From: Congregibacter variabilis
GTDB taxonomy: Bacteria; Pseudomonadota; Gammaproteobacteria; Pseudomonadales; Halieaceae
Assembly: GCF_045689235.1 (NCBI RefSeq)
Contig: NZ_CP136864.1
Span: forward strand, 2,914,001-2,978,000
Reading direction: 5' to 3'
Length of the DNA stretch: 64,000 bases
A program made the translations under genes and the position numbers. This document shows, piece after piece, positions 1-7,424 of this stretch. The notes under the pieces are model-generated. The model was given only the letters and a program-made list of their open reading frames with translations. It was not told the origin of the DNA and did no database searches. How positions within the stretch are numbered: position 1 is the first letter of the stretch; every line of letters starts with the position of its first letter.

Positions 1-1285
1 GAATTTCTTCGTAGGACGTATCCGCCAATTTCACACGGTAGCCCTGGTCCTGCAGCGCCTTGGCCATGGCTCGGGCGACGCTGTTAGCACCGACAAACAA
101 CACGCCATTGGGCTCTGCCTCGGCAAGTCCCAGTGCTTTGGTTACCCGGCGGGCGCTGAGGCTTTGCAACAGTACCGTAGCCAGAATCACCAGGAAGGTA
201 AGTGCGACCAGTGTCGATGCACCTTCATGCCCGGATTCCTCGAGGCGAATCGCAAACAGTGATGACACGGCGGCAGCGACGATGCCCCGGGGTGCAACCC
301 AGGAGATCAATGCTTTTTGCTGCCAGCGGTAGCCACTGCGGATGGTAGACAACCAGACGATGATTGGTCGAGCTGCGAGGATCACCAGCAGAATAATGAC
401 GCCCTGCCAGCCCGTGGCGATTATCTCGGCCGGATCCACTCGGGCGCCAAGAACCACAAACAATACGGAGATAATCAGGACGGAGAGGCTCTCTTTAAAG
501 CTGAGTATTTCGCTTACCGCAACGTCACGCATATTTCCCAGTAAGATGCCCATGATGGTCACAGCCAAGAGTCCCGATTCGTGAGCAAGGGCATCGCTGC
601 CGGCGAACACCATGACCACCCAGGCAAGGGTAAGCACATTGAGTAAGTATTCGGGTACCCAATGCCGTCGAAGGACTATGCCCAGACTCCAGGCACCTGC
701 AAGGCCCATAAAGGTGCCCGCGCCAATGCTTTCCGCAAACAGCATGAGCGAGTTCTGACCGGTGAGCAGGTATTGAAATACCAGTACGGCCAACAGAGCA
801 CCTACCGGATCTATGAGGATCCCCTCCCAGCGGAGCACCTGACTCACGCTGTTTTCTGCGCGCATGGTGCGAAGGAGAGGGTTGATCACAGTAGGTCCGG
901 TCACGATCATCAAGGCAGCGAAGAGCATGGCGATGTCGCCGGAGAGCCCCGCAAGATAGTGCGCTCCAGCTGCAATAAGGAGCCAGTTGAGCACTGCGCC
1001 CCAGCTAACCAGGTTGGTAACTACGGCGCCATGTCCGCGAATATCGCGAAATCGAAGCGTCATTCCACCTTCAAAAAGCACCAGAGCGACACCCAGGGAC
1101 ACCATCGGAAAGAGGATCGGCCCGAACATTTCGTCTGGATTGAGGAGGCCGGTTGCCGGTCCAGCAAGGATGCCCAGTGCCAGCAGGGGCAGAATTGACG
1201 GTAGCTTTAGTCGCCAGGCCAACCATTGTGCGCCGACGCCGAGTACCAGCACGGCGGCCATGGTGTAGAGAACGGATTGATCCAT
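1..1285 (-). CDS. Cation:proton antiporter (CPA family) with C-terminal TrkA-N domain, partial at left edge
   Basis: Inner-membrane antiporter expected to exchange Na+ or K+ for H+. The reading frame is open from an ATG at 1285 to the window edge, at least 428 codons with no stop. The translation begins MDQSVLYTMAAVLVLGVGAQ and continues as about a dozen hydrophobic segments. It has an LFEGGMTL segment and an ATLFF-free but typical LMIVTGPTVINPLLR stretch, a helix pattern known from NhaP/YjcE-type antiporters. The last ~35 visible residues (VLFVGANSVARAMAKAL) read as the start of a Rossmann TrkA-N nucleotide-binding domain, which in this family gates transport. The C-terminus is missing. It stands alone, facing away from the sulfur genes. 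Substrate ion cannot be told from sequence. Confidence 0.85.
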   Translation of the reverse strand, partial: MDQSVLYTMAAVLVLGVGAQWLAWRLKLPSILPLLALGILAGPATGLLNPDEMFGPILFPMVSLGVALVLFEGGMTLRFRDIRGHGAVVTNLVSWGAVLNWLLIAAGAHYLAGLSGDIAMLFAALMIVTGPTVINPLLRTMRAENSVSQVLRWEGILIDPVGALLAVLVFQYLLTGQNSLMLFAESIGAGTFMGLAGAWSLGIVLRRHWVPEYLLNVLTLAWVVMVFAGSDALAHESGLLAVTIMGILLGNMRDVAVSEILSFKESLSVLIISVLFVVLGARVDPAEIIATGWQGVIILLVILAARPIIVWLSTIRSGYRWQQKALISWVAPRGIVAAAVSSLFAIRLEESGHEGASTLVALTFLVILATVLLQSLSARRVTKALGLAEAEPNGVLFVGANSVARAMAKALQDQGYRVKLADTSYEEI

Positions 1286-1381
1286 GCGCGACAAAGGCCT
1301 GCTAAATAGAGTAGCGGGCAAGCCTACTGTGATCGGGGAGCGATGGAAAGGAACGCGCAGGTACGCGCCCCTTCCCTATTT

Positions 1382-1912
1382 CTAGTCGTAGCGATCTTTG
1401 AGAACAAAAAAGGCGACAAAGAGTAGTGCAAGGCTAAAGGGCAGGGCGATGTAGATGCCGTTGATACCCAGGAGCGACTCAAGCGTTACAGCACCAAAAT
1501 TAGCCGGCTTGATAAGCGTGGACTCCAGGAAAGGAAACGCCATAGAAAACAGGAAGGCGCCGACCAGGGCTCCCAGCAGAGTGAAAATTGCGTCTTTTTT
1601 GCCCTCAGCGCTACCAACAACACAGGTTCCCGGGCAGTAGCCAGCGACTGCCCAGCCAATGCCAAAGATGGCGGCTCCGATAGCAATACCCCAGAGGTAG
1701 GCAGGTTTAACCGACATATTTGCCAGGCCACCCATATCAAGCAGATAGATGCCCAATGATCCCACGCCGATAGCCGTCATCATCAGTTTGATGATCCACA
1801 TATCTTTGAGCAGTAGCGTTCCCAGAATACGGCGATAGCTCGTTGCGCCGCCAAGATACAAAATCGCCCCAAAGGCGCAGCCAATCAGAAATCCGATGAT
1901 TAAAGTGCTCAT
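1382..1912 (-). CDS. YeeE/YedE-family membrane protein, second half (DUF6691/PmpB type)
   Basis: A 176-residue inner-membrane protein with about four to five helices. It carries the motif GYCPGTCVVGSAEGKK near residue 90, with the cysteine pair typical of the YeeE/YedE sulfur-compound transporter family. Full-length members such as thiosulfate transporter TsuA contain two such halves. Here the halves are separate genes, and the upstream gene at 1912-2445 supplies the other one. Its ATG shares a base with the upstream TAA, so the two are translationally coupled. Placement beside sox genes supports import or movement of thiosulfate or sulfane sulfur; the exact substrate is inferred. Confidence 0.87.
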   Translation of the reverse strand: MSTLIIGFLIGCAFGAILYLGGATSYRRILGTLLLKDMWIIKLMMTAIGVGSLGIYLLDMGGLANMSVKPAYLWGIAIGAAIFGIGWAVAGYCPGTCVVGSAEGKKDAIFTLLGALVGAFLFSMAFPFLESTLIKPANFGAVTLESLLGINGIYIALPFSLALLFVAFFVLKDRYD

Positions 1913-2445
1913 TACACTCTCCCGCGATACAGGAATTTGGCCATCAGAATTGCTGATACAAAAGTGATGACACCAAAAATAAATGAACTGAGTGCCAGCT
2001 GGGAGATCCCGCTAATCATGTGCCCGCTGGTGCAGCCACCGGCGAGCCTTGCCCCGAACAGTAGAAGCACACCGCCAAAAAATGACGCCAGATAGCGTTT
2101 TACATGAGAGGGACCAAAGGCGTTCTGCCAGAGTTCGGGGATGGACCCCTTGTCTGCATCAGGCTGGCGACGTCGCAGCAATTGCGCTGTTACCCCGCCT
2201 CCGACGATCATGCCGAATACGAGCATCCAGCCGTAGCCAACTCCCCAGTCATCCTGCTCACCGTATTTGGCGAGGTAGGTGTTGGATTCGGCAAATTCTG
2301 GAGCGACCTTGTGGGCCACCATACCGTCGGTAACGACAAACTGTGTTGATACACCCAGGGGCTTAACCAGAGCGGTTGCAATTATTAGCAGCAGGCCCAG
2401 AGAAATTCCGGCCGCTTTCCAGGAAATGATGAAGTCTTTATTCAC
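1912..2445 (-). CDS. YeeE/YedE-family membrane protein, first half (PmpA type)
   Basis: A 177-residue membrane protein starting with GTG at 2445 (VNKDFIISWKAAGISLGLLL), just after a plausible AGGGACAG ribosome site. An in-frame start at 2496 is possible but would add a polar leader and cover the promoter region. The motif LAGGCTSGHMISGISQLAL carries the conserved cysteine of the sulfur channel in this family. It pairs with the downstream half at 1382-1912. It is divergent from the metallo-beta-lactamase gene at 2525 across an AT-rich spacer. YeeE/YedE pairs beside ArsR-type sulfur regulators are a known arrangement, and that regulator lies at 5664-6002. Confidence 0.87.
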   Translation of the reverse strand: MNKDFIISWKAAGISLGLLLIIATALVKPLGVSTQFVVTDGMVAHKVAPEFAESNTYLAKYGEQDDWGVGYGWMLVFGMIVGGGVTAQLLRRRQPDADKGSIPELWQNAFGPSHVKRYLASFFGGVLLLFGARLAGGCTSGHMISGISQLALSSFIFGVITFVSAILMAKFLYRGRV

Positions 2446-2485
2446 AACGCTGTCCCTATTTATAGTTAGTGCTGAAGCGCAGGTG

Positions 2486-2524
2486 TATATTAGCAAGTTT
2501 AAATATTAAGTAAATTATATATTT
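2486..2524. promoter_or_regulatory. Candidate operator in the divergent YeeE/MBL spacer
   Basis: This strongly AT-rich spacer contains ATATTA at 2486-2491 and ATATTAA at 2503-2509, about one and a half helical turns apart. The heptamer ATATTAA also occurs upstream of the FadL gene (5574-5580) and between the ArsR gene and soxC (6041-6047). YgaV/BigR-type repressors bind AT-rich dyads, so this is a plausible shared operator. That assignment is inference. Confidence 0.4.
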
Positions 2525-3484
2525 ATGAATACGATTAGCTACAGATGGATGACTTCGCTGGTGTTTGTCCTGTTCGCGGGGCTCCTGGGGGCATGGAGTG
2601 CTGCCGATGCATCGGAGCTGCCGGCACTGAACATCACTCAGGTGAGCGAGAATGTGTTTTCGGCCATAGGCGCCACCGCAGCGCCATCGCGGGATAATTT
2701 CGGACACAACAACAACCTCTCGTTTGTCATCACCGAAGGCGGAGTAGTGGTTGTGAACGGGGGCGATAACGTCCTGCTTGCTGCGGCGCTACATCGCGCC
2801 ATTGAAGAGCGCACGGACAAACCGGTGCGCTATGTAATCAACGAAAACGGTCAGGGTCATGCCTTTTTAGGCAACAGCTATTGGTCTGATCTTGGCGTCA
2901 CGATCATTGCTCAGCGCGAGGCTATCGAAGAGATCAAGGCACATGGAGAGGCCTCCCTGTCGCAAATGCGCGCTCGCATGGGCCCTGTGGTTACCGATGC
3001 GCGGGTTGTAGTCCCTGATGTCGCTGTTGATGATCACTACGTGCTTGAGCTTGCGAGTGAGCCCATCGAGCTGCGTCGTTTTGGGGCAGCCCATTCGCCC
3101 GGTGACCTGTCGGTGTGGCTGCCCAAGCAGCGGATCCTCATCGCCGGTGATATTGCTTTTCATGAGCGCTTGCTGGGTATTTTTCCGGATTCGGATGTCG
3201 ATGCCTGGATAGACTCTTTTGATGTCATGGCCAGTTTGAATCCGGTGGTGGTGATTCCCGGGCATGGACATCCCACGGATATCGAAACCCTGCGCTACTT
3301 CACCCAGGGCTATTTGCAGTTCCTGCGGGACGAAATCGAGGTGATTCTTGATGACGACGGGGGACTCAGCGATGCCTATGAAATTGACCAGTCTGCCTAT
3401 GAGTCGCTTGATACCTTTGATGAGCTAGCCCGGAAAAATGCTGGGCGACTGTTCAGGCAGATGGAAGAAAAGCTCTTTCAGTGA
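2525..3484 (+). CDS. Secreted metallo-beta-lactamase-fold protein with degenerate metal site
   Basis: A 319-residue exported protein: an N-terminal hydrophobic signal (SLVFVLFAGLLGAW) is followed by an MBL fold. The canonical HxHxDH loop is replaced at residues 106-112 by NENGQGH, keeping only the final histidine. The downstream HSPGD, AGDIAFH and PGHGHP motifs are intact. The family includes SoxH and the quinoprotein relay-system hydrolases found with sox or methanol-oxidation genes, whose reaction is not settled. It is divergent from the YeeE/YedE pair, suggesting co-regulation by sulfur compounds. No ribosome site precedes the ATG at 2525; an alternative ATG at 2549 would start directly at the signal peptide. 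Classical two-metal hydrolysis looks doubtful. Confidence 0.8.
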   Translation: MNTISYRWMTSLVFVLFAGLLGAWSAADASELPALNITQVSENVFSAIGATAAPSRDNFGHNNNLSFVITEGGVVVVNGGDNVLLAAALHRAIEERTDKPVRYVINENGQGHAFLGNSYWSDLGVTIIAQREAIEEIKAHGEASLSQMRARMGPVVTDARVVVPDVAVDDHYVLELASEPIELRRFGAAHSPGDLSVWLPKQRILIAGDIAFHERLLGIFPDSDVDAWIDSFDVMASLNPVVVIPGHGHPTDIETLRYFTQGYLQFLRDEIEVILDDDGGLSDAYEIDQSAYESLDTFDELARKNAGRLFRQMEEKLFQ

Positions 3485-3521
3485 TACGGCGCACCGGAAC
3501 CTGCACGCCTGTCTATTTAGT

Positions 3522-3545
3522 TTGACACTCATTTTGTAATACAAT
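3522..3545 (+). promoter_or_regulatory. Candidate promoter/operator before the histidine-rich gene
   Basis: TTGACA at 3522-3527 matches a -35 box. It is followed by a perfect 11-base palindrome TTGTAATACAA at 3534-3544. A well-spaced -10 is only weakly matched (TACTGA at 3545-3550). The palindrome lies where a repressor or activator could act. No specific regulator is identified. Confidence 0.35.
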
Positions 3546-3637
3546 ACTGACAGTGTTCGCCTGCAAGTACGGCGGGCCGACGGGTGGACCACGTTTACCG
3601 CGCTCCAATTCAGTAAAAGAGAAAATGAGAAGCTACG

Positions 3638-3979
3638 ATGAAAAAACTACCTAAGCTTATGCTCCCTGTATCAGCCTTCGCACTGCTTGCATCGCTCAGT
3701 GTTACCCCTGCGCTTGCGGATCACCATGCCGAGGGCGAGGCCGAAGCGACCCCAAAGCATGTTAGTGAGCATGAGCATCACCACGACGATAGCCACGGCA
3801 GTGAACATGAGCATCATCACGGTGATGACGGCCATGCGAACGATCACGAACATCATCACGACGCCGATGGGCACGGAACTGAGCACGAGCATCATCATGG
3901 TGATGACGGCCACGCGAATGAGCATGACCACCATCACATGGATGAGAAAAACGACGATCATCATAACCACGAGGGTTAA
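3638..3979 (+). CDS. Secreted histidine-rich tandem-repeat protein, probable metal binder
   Basis: A 113-residue protein. Residues 1-27 form a clear Sec signal ending in ALA before DHH. About 30 of the ~86 mature residues are histidine, arranged as 13-residue repeats of the form EHEHHHGDDGHAN separated by Asp/Gly spacers. Two DNA units are nearly identical with a 78-base period, starting at 3811 and 3889, which suggests recent expansion by duplication. Such acidic/histidine-rich periplasmic proteins usually bind Zn, Ni, Cu or Co, but no enzymatic domain is visible. It lies in the sulfur island between the MBL protein and the FadL channel. A metal-buffering role for copper, zinc or molybdenum-dependent Sox chemistry is speculation. 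Confidence 0.8.
   Translation: MKKLPKLMLPVSAFALLASLSVTPALADHHAEGEAEATPKHVSEHEHHHDDSHGSEHEHHHGDDGHANDHEHHHDADGHGTEHEHHHGDDGHANEHDHHHMDEKNDDHHNHEG
3811..3930 (+). repeat. 78-base coding tandem repeat in the histidine-rich gene
   Basis: The block beginning GCATCATCACGGTGATGACG at 3811 recurs at 3889 with one silent change in that stretch. Each 78-base unit encodes two 13-residue histidine-rich repeats. This is an in-frame expansion, not a mobile element. Confidence 0.75.
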
Positions 3980-3992
3980 TGCCGAATGACAT

Positions 3993-4020
3993 TCCGAGGG
4001 GGCGTACCTCGCCCCTCGGA
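3993..4020 (+). terminator. Hairpin after the histidine-rich gene
   Basis: TCCGAGGGGGCG pairs with CGCCCCTCGGA (one bulged G) around the loop TACCT, 14 bases after the stop codon. No clear T-tract follows, so intrinsic termination is only moderately supported. Confidence 0.45.
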
Positions 4021-4087
4021 TCAGTCATAGAGCTTGTGCACATAAGGATGAAGTGCGTTCTTAATTCTTAATCAATGCGGCACGCTA

Positions 4088-4105
4088 AACCCCTTTCCCG
4101 GGGTT
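4088..4105 (-). terminator. Hairpin downstream of the FadL gene
   Basis: AACCCC pairs with GGGGTT across a six-base loop, about 28 bases beyond the FadL stop on the minus strand. There is no strong T-run, so this is a candidate only. Confidence 0.35.
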
Positions 4106-4132
4106 GACGTACCGATTAAGTGACTTCGCTCT

Positions 4133-5500
4133 TTACCAGCTCCAGGAAAACTCAATCTCGAATTGATCCATGGTCAGCTCGATGTTTTGCGTGGGGTCAA
4201 ATGCGTTAGGCCCTGTCACGGAGTTTTCCGGGGCATACATAAACGCGACGCTAAACTCATTGCCTTTGGCGTTCTTGCGCGACACACCAAAGGTGAAGTG
4301 CTGCTCGACAGTCGCCGGTGCCAGGATATTCAGCACCACGGCCGACTCATCGATGGGCTGCTCACTGTAGTTGTAGCCAAAGCGATAGGTAAACGGAGAG
4401 TCTCCGCGGATATAGCTGCCACCAATTTTGTACGTTGTGACGTCACTCCAGCCAAAGCCCGCGCCCTGATTACCGCCAAAGCAGGCCTCGACGTTGGTGC
4501 CGCCTTGCCCGGCAGTGGGGCAGTCAAAAATACGCTGCAGTGGCGTAGCGATGGATTCAATCTCGCCGTATTGCGCGTGCTCGATGTCAAAGTGCAGTTT
4601 CAGGCGCTCCGTCGCTTGCCAGCTGACGCCAACGCGGCCAACGGCTGGAATATCAAAAGAGCCCTTTTGGGCAAAGAGATCGGAGTAGTCGTCAAACTCC
4701 TGCATCTCCATGCGCGACTGGTAAGAGACGGCAAAGTCCAGCGTGTCGGTAGCATTCCAGATCGCACCGACCTTGAGTCCGTAGCCCAGTGAGTAATCCG
4801 TGCCGTTGTTGCTAAGGCCCGTGGGTGGCTGCGTGCCACCGCTTGCTGCGAAGGTTTTCGTGAACCCGCCAAACGCAGAAACACCCTCGATTTCAAAGGT
4901 TTGCATGGCGATGACCGGTCCGATGCCAAAGGCAAAGTCGCCGGCTTTAAAGCTGTAACCGAGCTCCAAAAACGCCTGGTTGAGGTTCACACCGGTATTG
5001 CCCGTGCCAAAGGTGCCGGGCAGAGTCATTACCGGAGCGGGTCCTGGACCGTCAGGATCAAAAGTCGCGCTGCCGTCTGTGTAGTCCGTGTTCATGCCCC
5101 CGCGGCCATAGAACAACAGACTTATCGCCCGATCGTTCTCCAAAGCCCAGCTCTTGCCAATATACGGTATGGGGAAGTATTCGCTGCCGCTCTCAACATT
5201 GTCGGCGTTGATGGTGAAGGCACCGAATTGGCCGTTTATCTGGCTATCAGTAGCGTCGTAACTGCGCCGGGGTGAGAAAATGGCAATACCCATGTCAAGT
5301 CGATCACCGACAAGTACGCCCGAGGCAATGTTGTTGGCAGCATCAATAGACTGCTCAGGTGAGGCTGTGCCCGATCCTGCCTGGGCTTTATTGTGGGTTC
5401 CGATGCCATGGGTAAAGTAACCATTAGTGGCGGCGGCGTTGCCGGAAATTAAAAGCGCGGTCGCGATGGCGCCACCCGCAAATAGGGTATTTGCTCGCAT
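4133..5500 (-). CDS. FadL/OmpP1/TodX-family outer-membrane channel
   Basis: A 455-residue outer-membrane beta-barrel precursor. A signal peptide ending near GNAAA precedes NGYFTHGIGTHNKAQAG, the plug-region start typical of FadL-type hydrophobic-substrate channels. The body alternates amphipathic strands and ends in an aromatic FSWSW, matching the C-terminal phenylalanine/tryptophan rule for barrel assembly. Its length is usual for the family. Known members import long-chain fatty acids or aromatic hydrocarbons. Its position between sulfur genes and the Sox repressor, with the shared ATATTAA heptamer upstream, raises the possibility that it admits hydrophobic sulfur species; that is inference. 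Confidence 0.9.
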   Translation of the reverse strand: MRANTLFAGGAIATALLISGNAAATNGYFTHGIGTHNKAQAGSGTASPEQSIDAANNIASGVLVGDRLDMGIAIFSPRRSYDATDSQINGQFGAFTINADNVESGSEYFPIPYIGKSWALENDRAISLLFYGRGGMNTDYTDGSATFDPDGPGPAPVMTLPGTFGTGNTGVNLNQAFLELGYSFKAGDFAFGIGPVIAMQTFEIEGVSAFGGFTKTFAASGGTQPPTGLSNNGTDYSLGYGLKVGAIWNATDTLDFAVSYQSRMEMQEFDDYSDLFAQKGSFDIPAVGRVGVSWQATERLKLHFDIEHAQYGEIESIATPLQRIFDCPTAGQGGTNVEACFGGNQGAGFGWSDVTTYKIGGSYIRGDSPFTYRFGYNYSEQPIDESAVVLNILAPATVEQHFTFGVSRKNAKGNEFSVAFMYAPENSVTGPNAFDPTQNIELTMDQFEIEFSWSW

Positions 5501-5573
5501 TACTCGTTCCTTCTATGTTTTATCGTTATTGTCCCGGGCAGCGCTGATGCTATTGGCATCCCGCTACATTCGA

Positions 5574-5590
5574 ATATTAAGATATTGTGA
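5574..5590 (-). promoter_or_regulatory. Candidate sulfur-regulator site upstream of the FadL gene
   Basis: ATATTAA at 5574-5580 sits in the AT-rich leader about 75 bases before the FadL start. It matches the heptamer found in the two neighbouring divergent spacers. Assignment to the nearby ArsR repressor is inferred from the recurrence alone. Confidence 0.35.
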
Positions 5591-5663
5591 TTTTACCTTC
5601 GTGTAAACGAATATTTATGCTTGATTTGAATCCCTACAGCCTTGGATTTGTCGCTGCAGCGCT

Positions 5664-6002
5664 TTAGGAGAGACTCGAAATCGCGTCTGGTAGCGGTGCT
5701 TCCTCTTCATCTACACAGTACAAATCGTAAAGTACGCCAATAACCTGAGCGATTTTTTTGTCGGTGATGGAGTAATACATAGTCTGTGCATCGCGACGAC
5801 TGGTGACCACACCTTCGTGCCGCATGCGTGCCAGATGTTGGGACAGTGGCGACTGCTTTACGCCAAGGTTACGGCAAAGTTCACCTACGGATTGCTCGCC
5901 GATCTTTAGCTGACAGAGAACCATAAGTCTGTCCGGATGCCCCAATAACTTCAGCAAATCACTGACATTGGCGGCAGAGCTGTGCATTTTTTCTAGGTCC
6001 AT
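5664..6002 (-). CDS. ArsR-family repressor of the YgaV/SqrR/BigR persulfide-sensing type
   Basis: A 112-residue winged-helix repressor. The recognition helix reads GVKQSPLSQHLARMRHEG and the wing RRDAQTMYYSI, close in pattern to E. coli YgaV. Cysteines occur at 30, 43 and 96. The C30 to C96 spacing of 66 equals the C41/C107 spacing of SqrR and C42/C108 of BigR, the pair that forms a polysulfide link and releases DNA. C96 lies in LYDLYC, the expected C-terminal helix. Classical ArsR metal-ligand motifs are absent. The gene is divergent from soxC, and likely targets are the sox operon, the YeeE/MBL spacer and the FadL gene. A seven-base C run (G on the plus strand) lies in its leader. Confidence 0.88.
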   Translation of the reverse strand: MDLEKMHSSAANVSDLLKLLGHPDRLMVLCQLKIGEQSVGELCRNLGVKQSPLSQHLARMRHEGVVTSRRDAQTMYYSITDKKIAQVIGVLYDLYCVDEEEAPLPDAISSLS

Positions 6003-6030
6003 AACATTCCGGGGGGGTTGTTATATGAGA

Positions 6031-6055
6031 AATTTATAATATATTAACACATGTG
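6031..6055. promoter_or_regulatory. Divergent arsR-soxC promoter/operator region
   Basis: The AT-rich stretch includes ATATTAA at 6041-6047, followed by the palindrome ACATGT. It lies between the repressor start at 6002 and soxC at 6114, so it is the natural control point for both. No -35/-10 pair is convincing enough to name. Confidence 0.4.
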
Positions 6056-6113
6056 TAGCGATGCTTAGTCTACTACTGTCTGGCTTGCAGCAACTAATAA
6101 GAAGGAAGCCATA

Positions 6114-7424
6114 ATGCAAAAACAACAGCAGTTGGATCAACTGGTCCGTTCCGTCGCCGAGTCGGGCGAAAAACTGAACGGCACCGAGAGAAGACATTTT
6201 CTAAAAAATGGTCTGGCACTGCTTGGCGGCGCGGGACTGGCGAGTGCGGCCTCTGGTGTCGTGGCGCAGGGCATGCCCCCGGGCATTCCATCGTGGACCA
6301 AGAGTCTTGGTTCTGCCGTCAATACCAATCCGTATGGTATGCCTTCTCCCCACGAAGCCGGTTTGCAGCGGCGCACCGTAGAGTGGCTCACCGCTGATAA
6401 GATTGCCTCGGTGAGTTTCACGCCCCTGGCAGATCTCAAAGGCATTATTACCCCCAGCGGCGTGGTCTTTGAGCGCTATCACGCTGGCCTACCCGAAGTG
6501 GATCCCAATCAGCATCGATTGATGATTCACGGCATGGTGGATCGTCCGCTGATCTTCAGCATGGAAGATCTCATGCGCTTTCCATCGGTGAGCATGATTC
6601 GATTTCTGGAGTGTCCAGCCAACGGTGGCATGGAGTGGCGCGCCGCACAGATGGATCGCTTGCAGTTCTCCCACGGCATGCTCTCTTGTTGCGAATGGAC
6701 CGGTGTGCTCCTGTCTACGCTCTTGCAGGAATGCGGCGTACAGAAAGGCGCCAAGTGGATTCTCGCCGAAGGCAGTGATGGCTCACACATGAGCCGAAGT
6801 ATCCCCATGGAAAAAGCCATGGACGACGCTCTTATTGTGTACGCACAAAATGGTGAAGCCTTGCGTCCGGAGCAAGGCTACCCGGTCCGCCTGATTAACC
6901 CCGGCTGGGAAGGCAACACCTGTGTGAAGTGGCTGCGACGTTTAGAGATTGGTGATAAACCGTGGTACCACAGGGAAGAGACCTCCAAATACACGGATTT
7001 ATTGCCCAGCGGAAAAGCGCGGGAGTTCACTTTTGTTCAGGAGGCCAACTCGGTCCTGACTAACCCCTGTCCCGAGAAGCCGCTGACTAAGCCCGGCAAG
7101 CTTTGGGTAGAGGGTCTCGCATGGTCCGGCCGTGGGCGCATCAAGCACGTGGATGTGTCCTTTGACGGTGGTGTGAGCTGGCGCGAGGCGCGCTTTACCA
7201 GCGTGGTGGAGCCGCGAGCTTTGACGCGCTTTGGTGTCGAATGGGACTGGAACGGCAATCCCGCGCTCCTGCAAAGTCGTGCCGTAGATGAGACCGGCTA
7301 TGTACAGCCGACTTACAGCCAACTTCGTGACGCTCGAGGGTCCTCATCGATCTATCACAAGAATGCCATCCATACCTGGAAACTCAACGGCGATGGGAGT
7401 GTGGTCAATGCCCAACTTGCATAA
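6114..7424 (+). CDS. soxC: SoxC, sulfane dehydrogenase molybdopterin subunit
   Basis: A 436-residue periplasmic molybdenum enzyme of the sulfite-oxidase family. With SoxD it removes six electrons from the sulfane sulfur held on SoxY. A twin-arginine signal (RRHFLKNGLALLGGAGLASA) starts near residue 27. The molybdenum-ligating cysteine lies in RFLECPANGG, and GWEGNTCVKWLRRLEIGDKP is the family dimer-region signature. Start ATG at 6114 follows the ribosome site GAAGGAAG. It is the first gene of the operon and overlaps soxD by 17 bases. Presence of SoxCD predicts complete oxidation to sulfate without sulfur globules. Confidence 0.96.
   Translation: MQKQQQLDQLVRSVAESGEKLNGTERRHFLKNGLALLGGAGLASAASGVVAQGMPPGIPSWTKSLGSAVNTNPYGMPSPHEAGLQRRTVEWLTADKIASVSFTPLADLKGIITPSGVVFERYHAGLPEVDPNQHRLMIHGMVDRPLIFSMEDLMRFPSVSMIRFLECPANGGMEWRAAQMDRLQFSHGMLSCCEWTGVLLSTLLQECGVQKGAKWILAEGSDGSHMSRSIPMEKAMDDALIVYAQNGEALRPEQGYPVRLINPGWEGNTCVKWLRRLEIGDKPWYHREETSKYTDLLPSGKAREFTFVQEANSVLTNPCPEKPLTKPGKLWVEGLAWSGRGRIKHVDVSFDGGVSWREARFTSVVEPRALTRFGVEWDWNGNPALLQSRAVDETGYVQPTYSQLRDARGSSSIYHKNAIHTWKLNGDGSVVNAQLA

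Noticed and set aside
3811..3930. CRISPR-like spaced repeats
   Set aside because: The repeats are coding, in frame and directly abut each other; there are no unique spacers.
3671..4043. Long open frames on the minus strand opposite the histidine-rich gene
   Set aside because: They are artefacts of the GAT/CAT-rich repeats, which lack stop codons in several frames.
6010..6016. Seven-base G run in the ArsR leader as a slippage switch
   Set aside because: It is outside the coding region, so slippage would not change the frame; an effect on expression cannot be judged.
7288..7407. Extended N-terminus for soxD starting inside soxC
   Set aside because: The leader has no signal peptide or ribosome site and is simply the soxC sequence read in another frame; ATG 7408 with GGGAG starts a clear signal.
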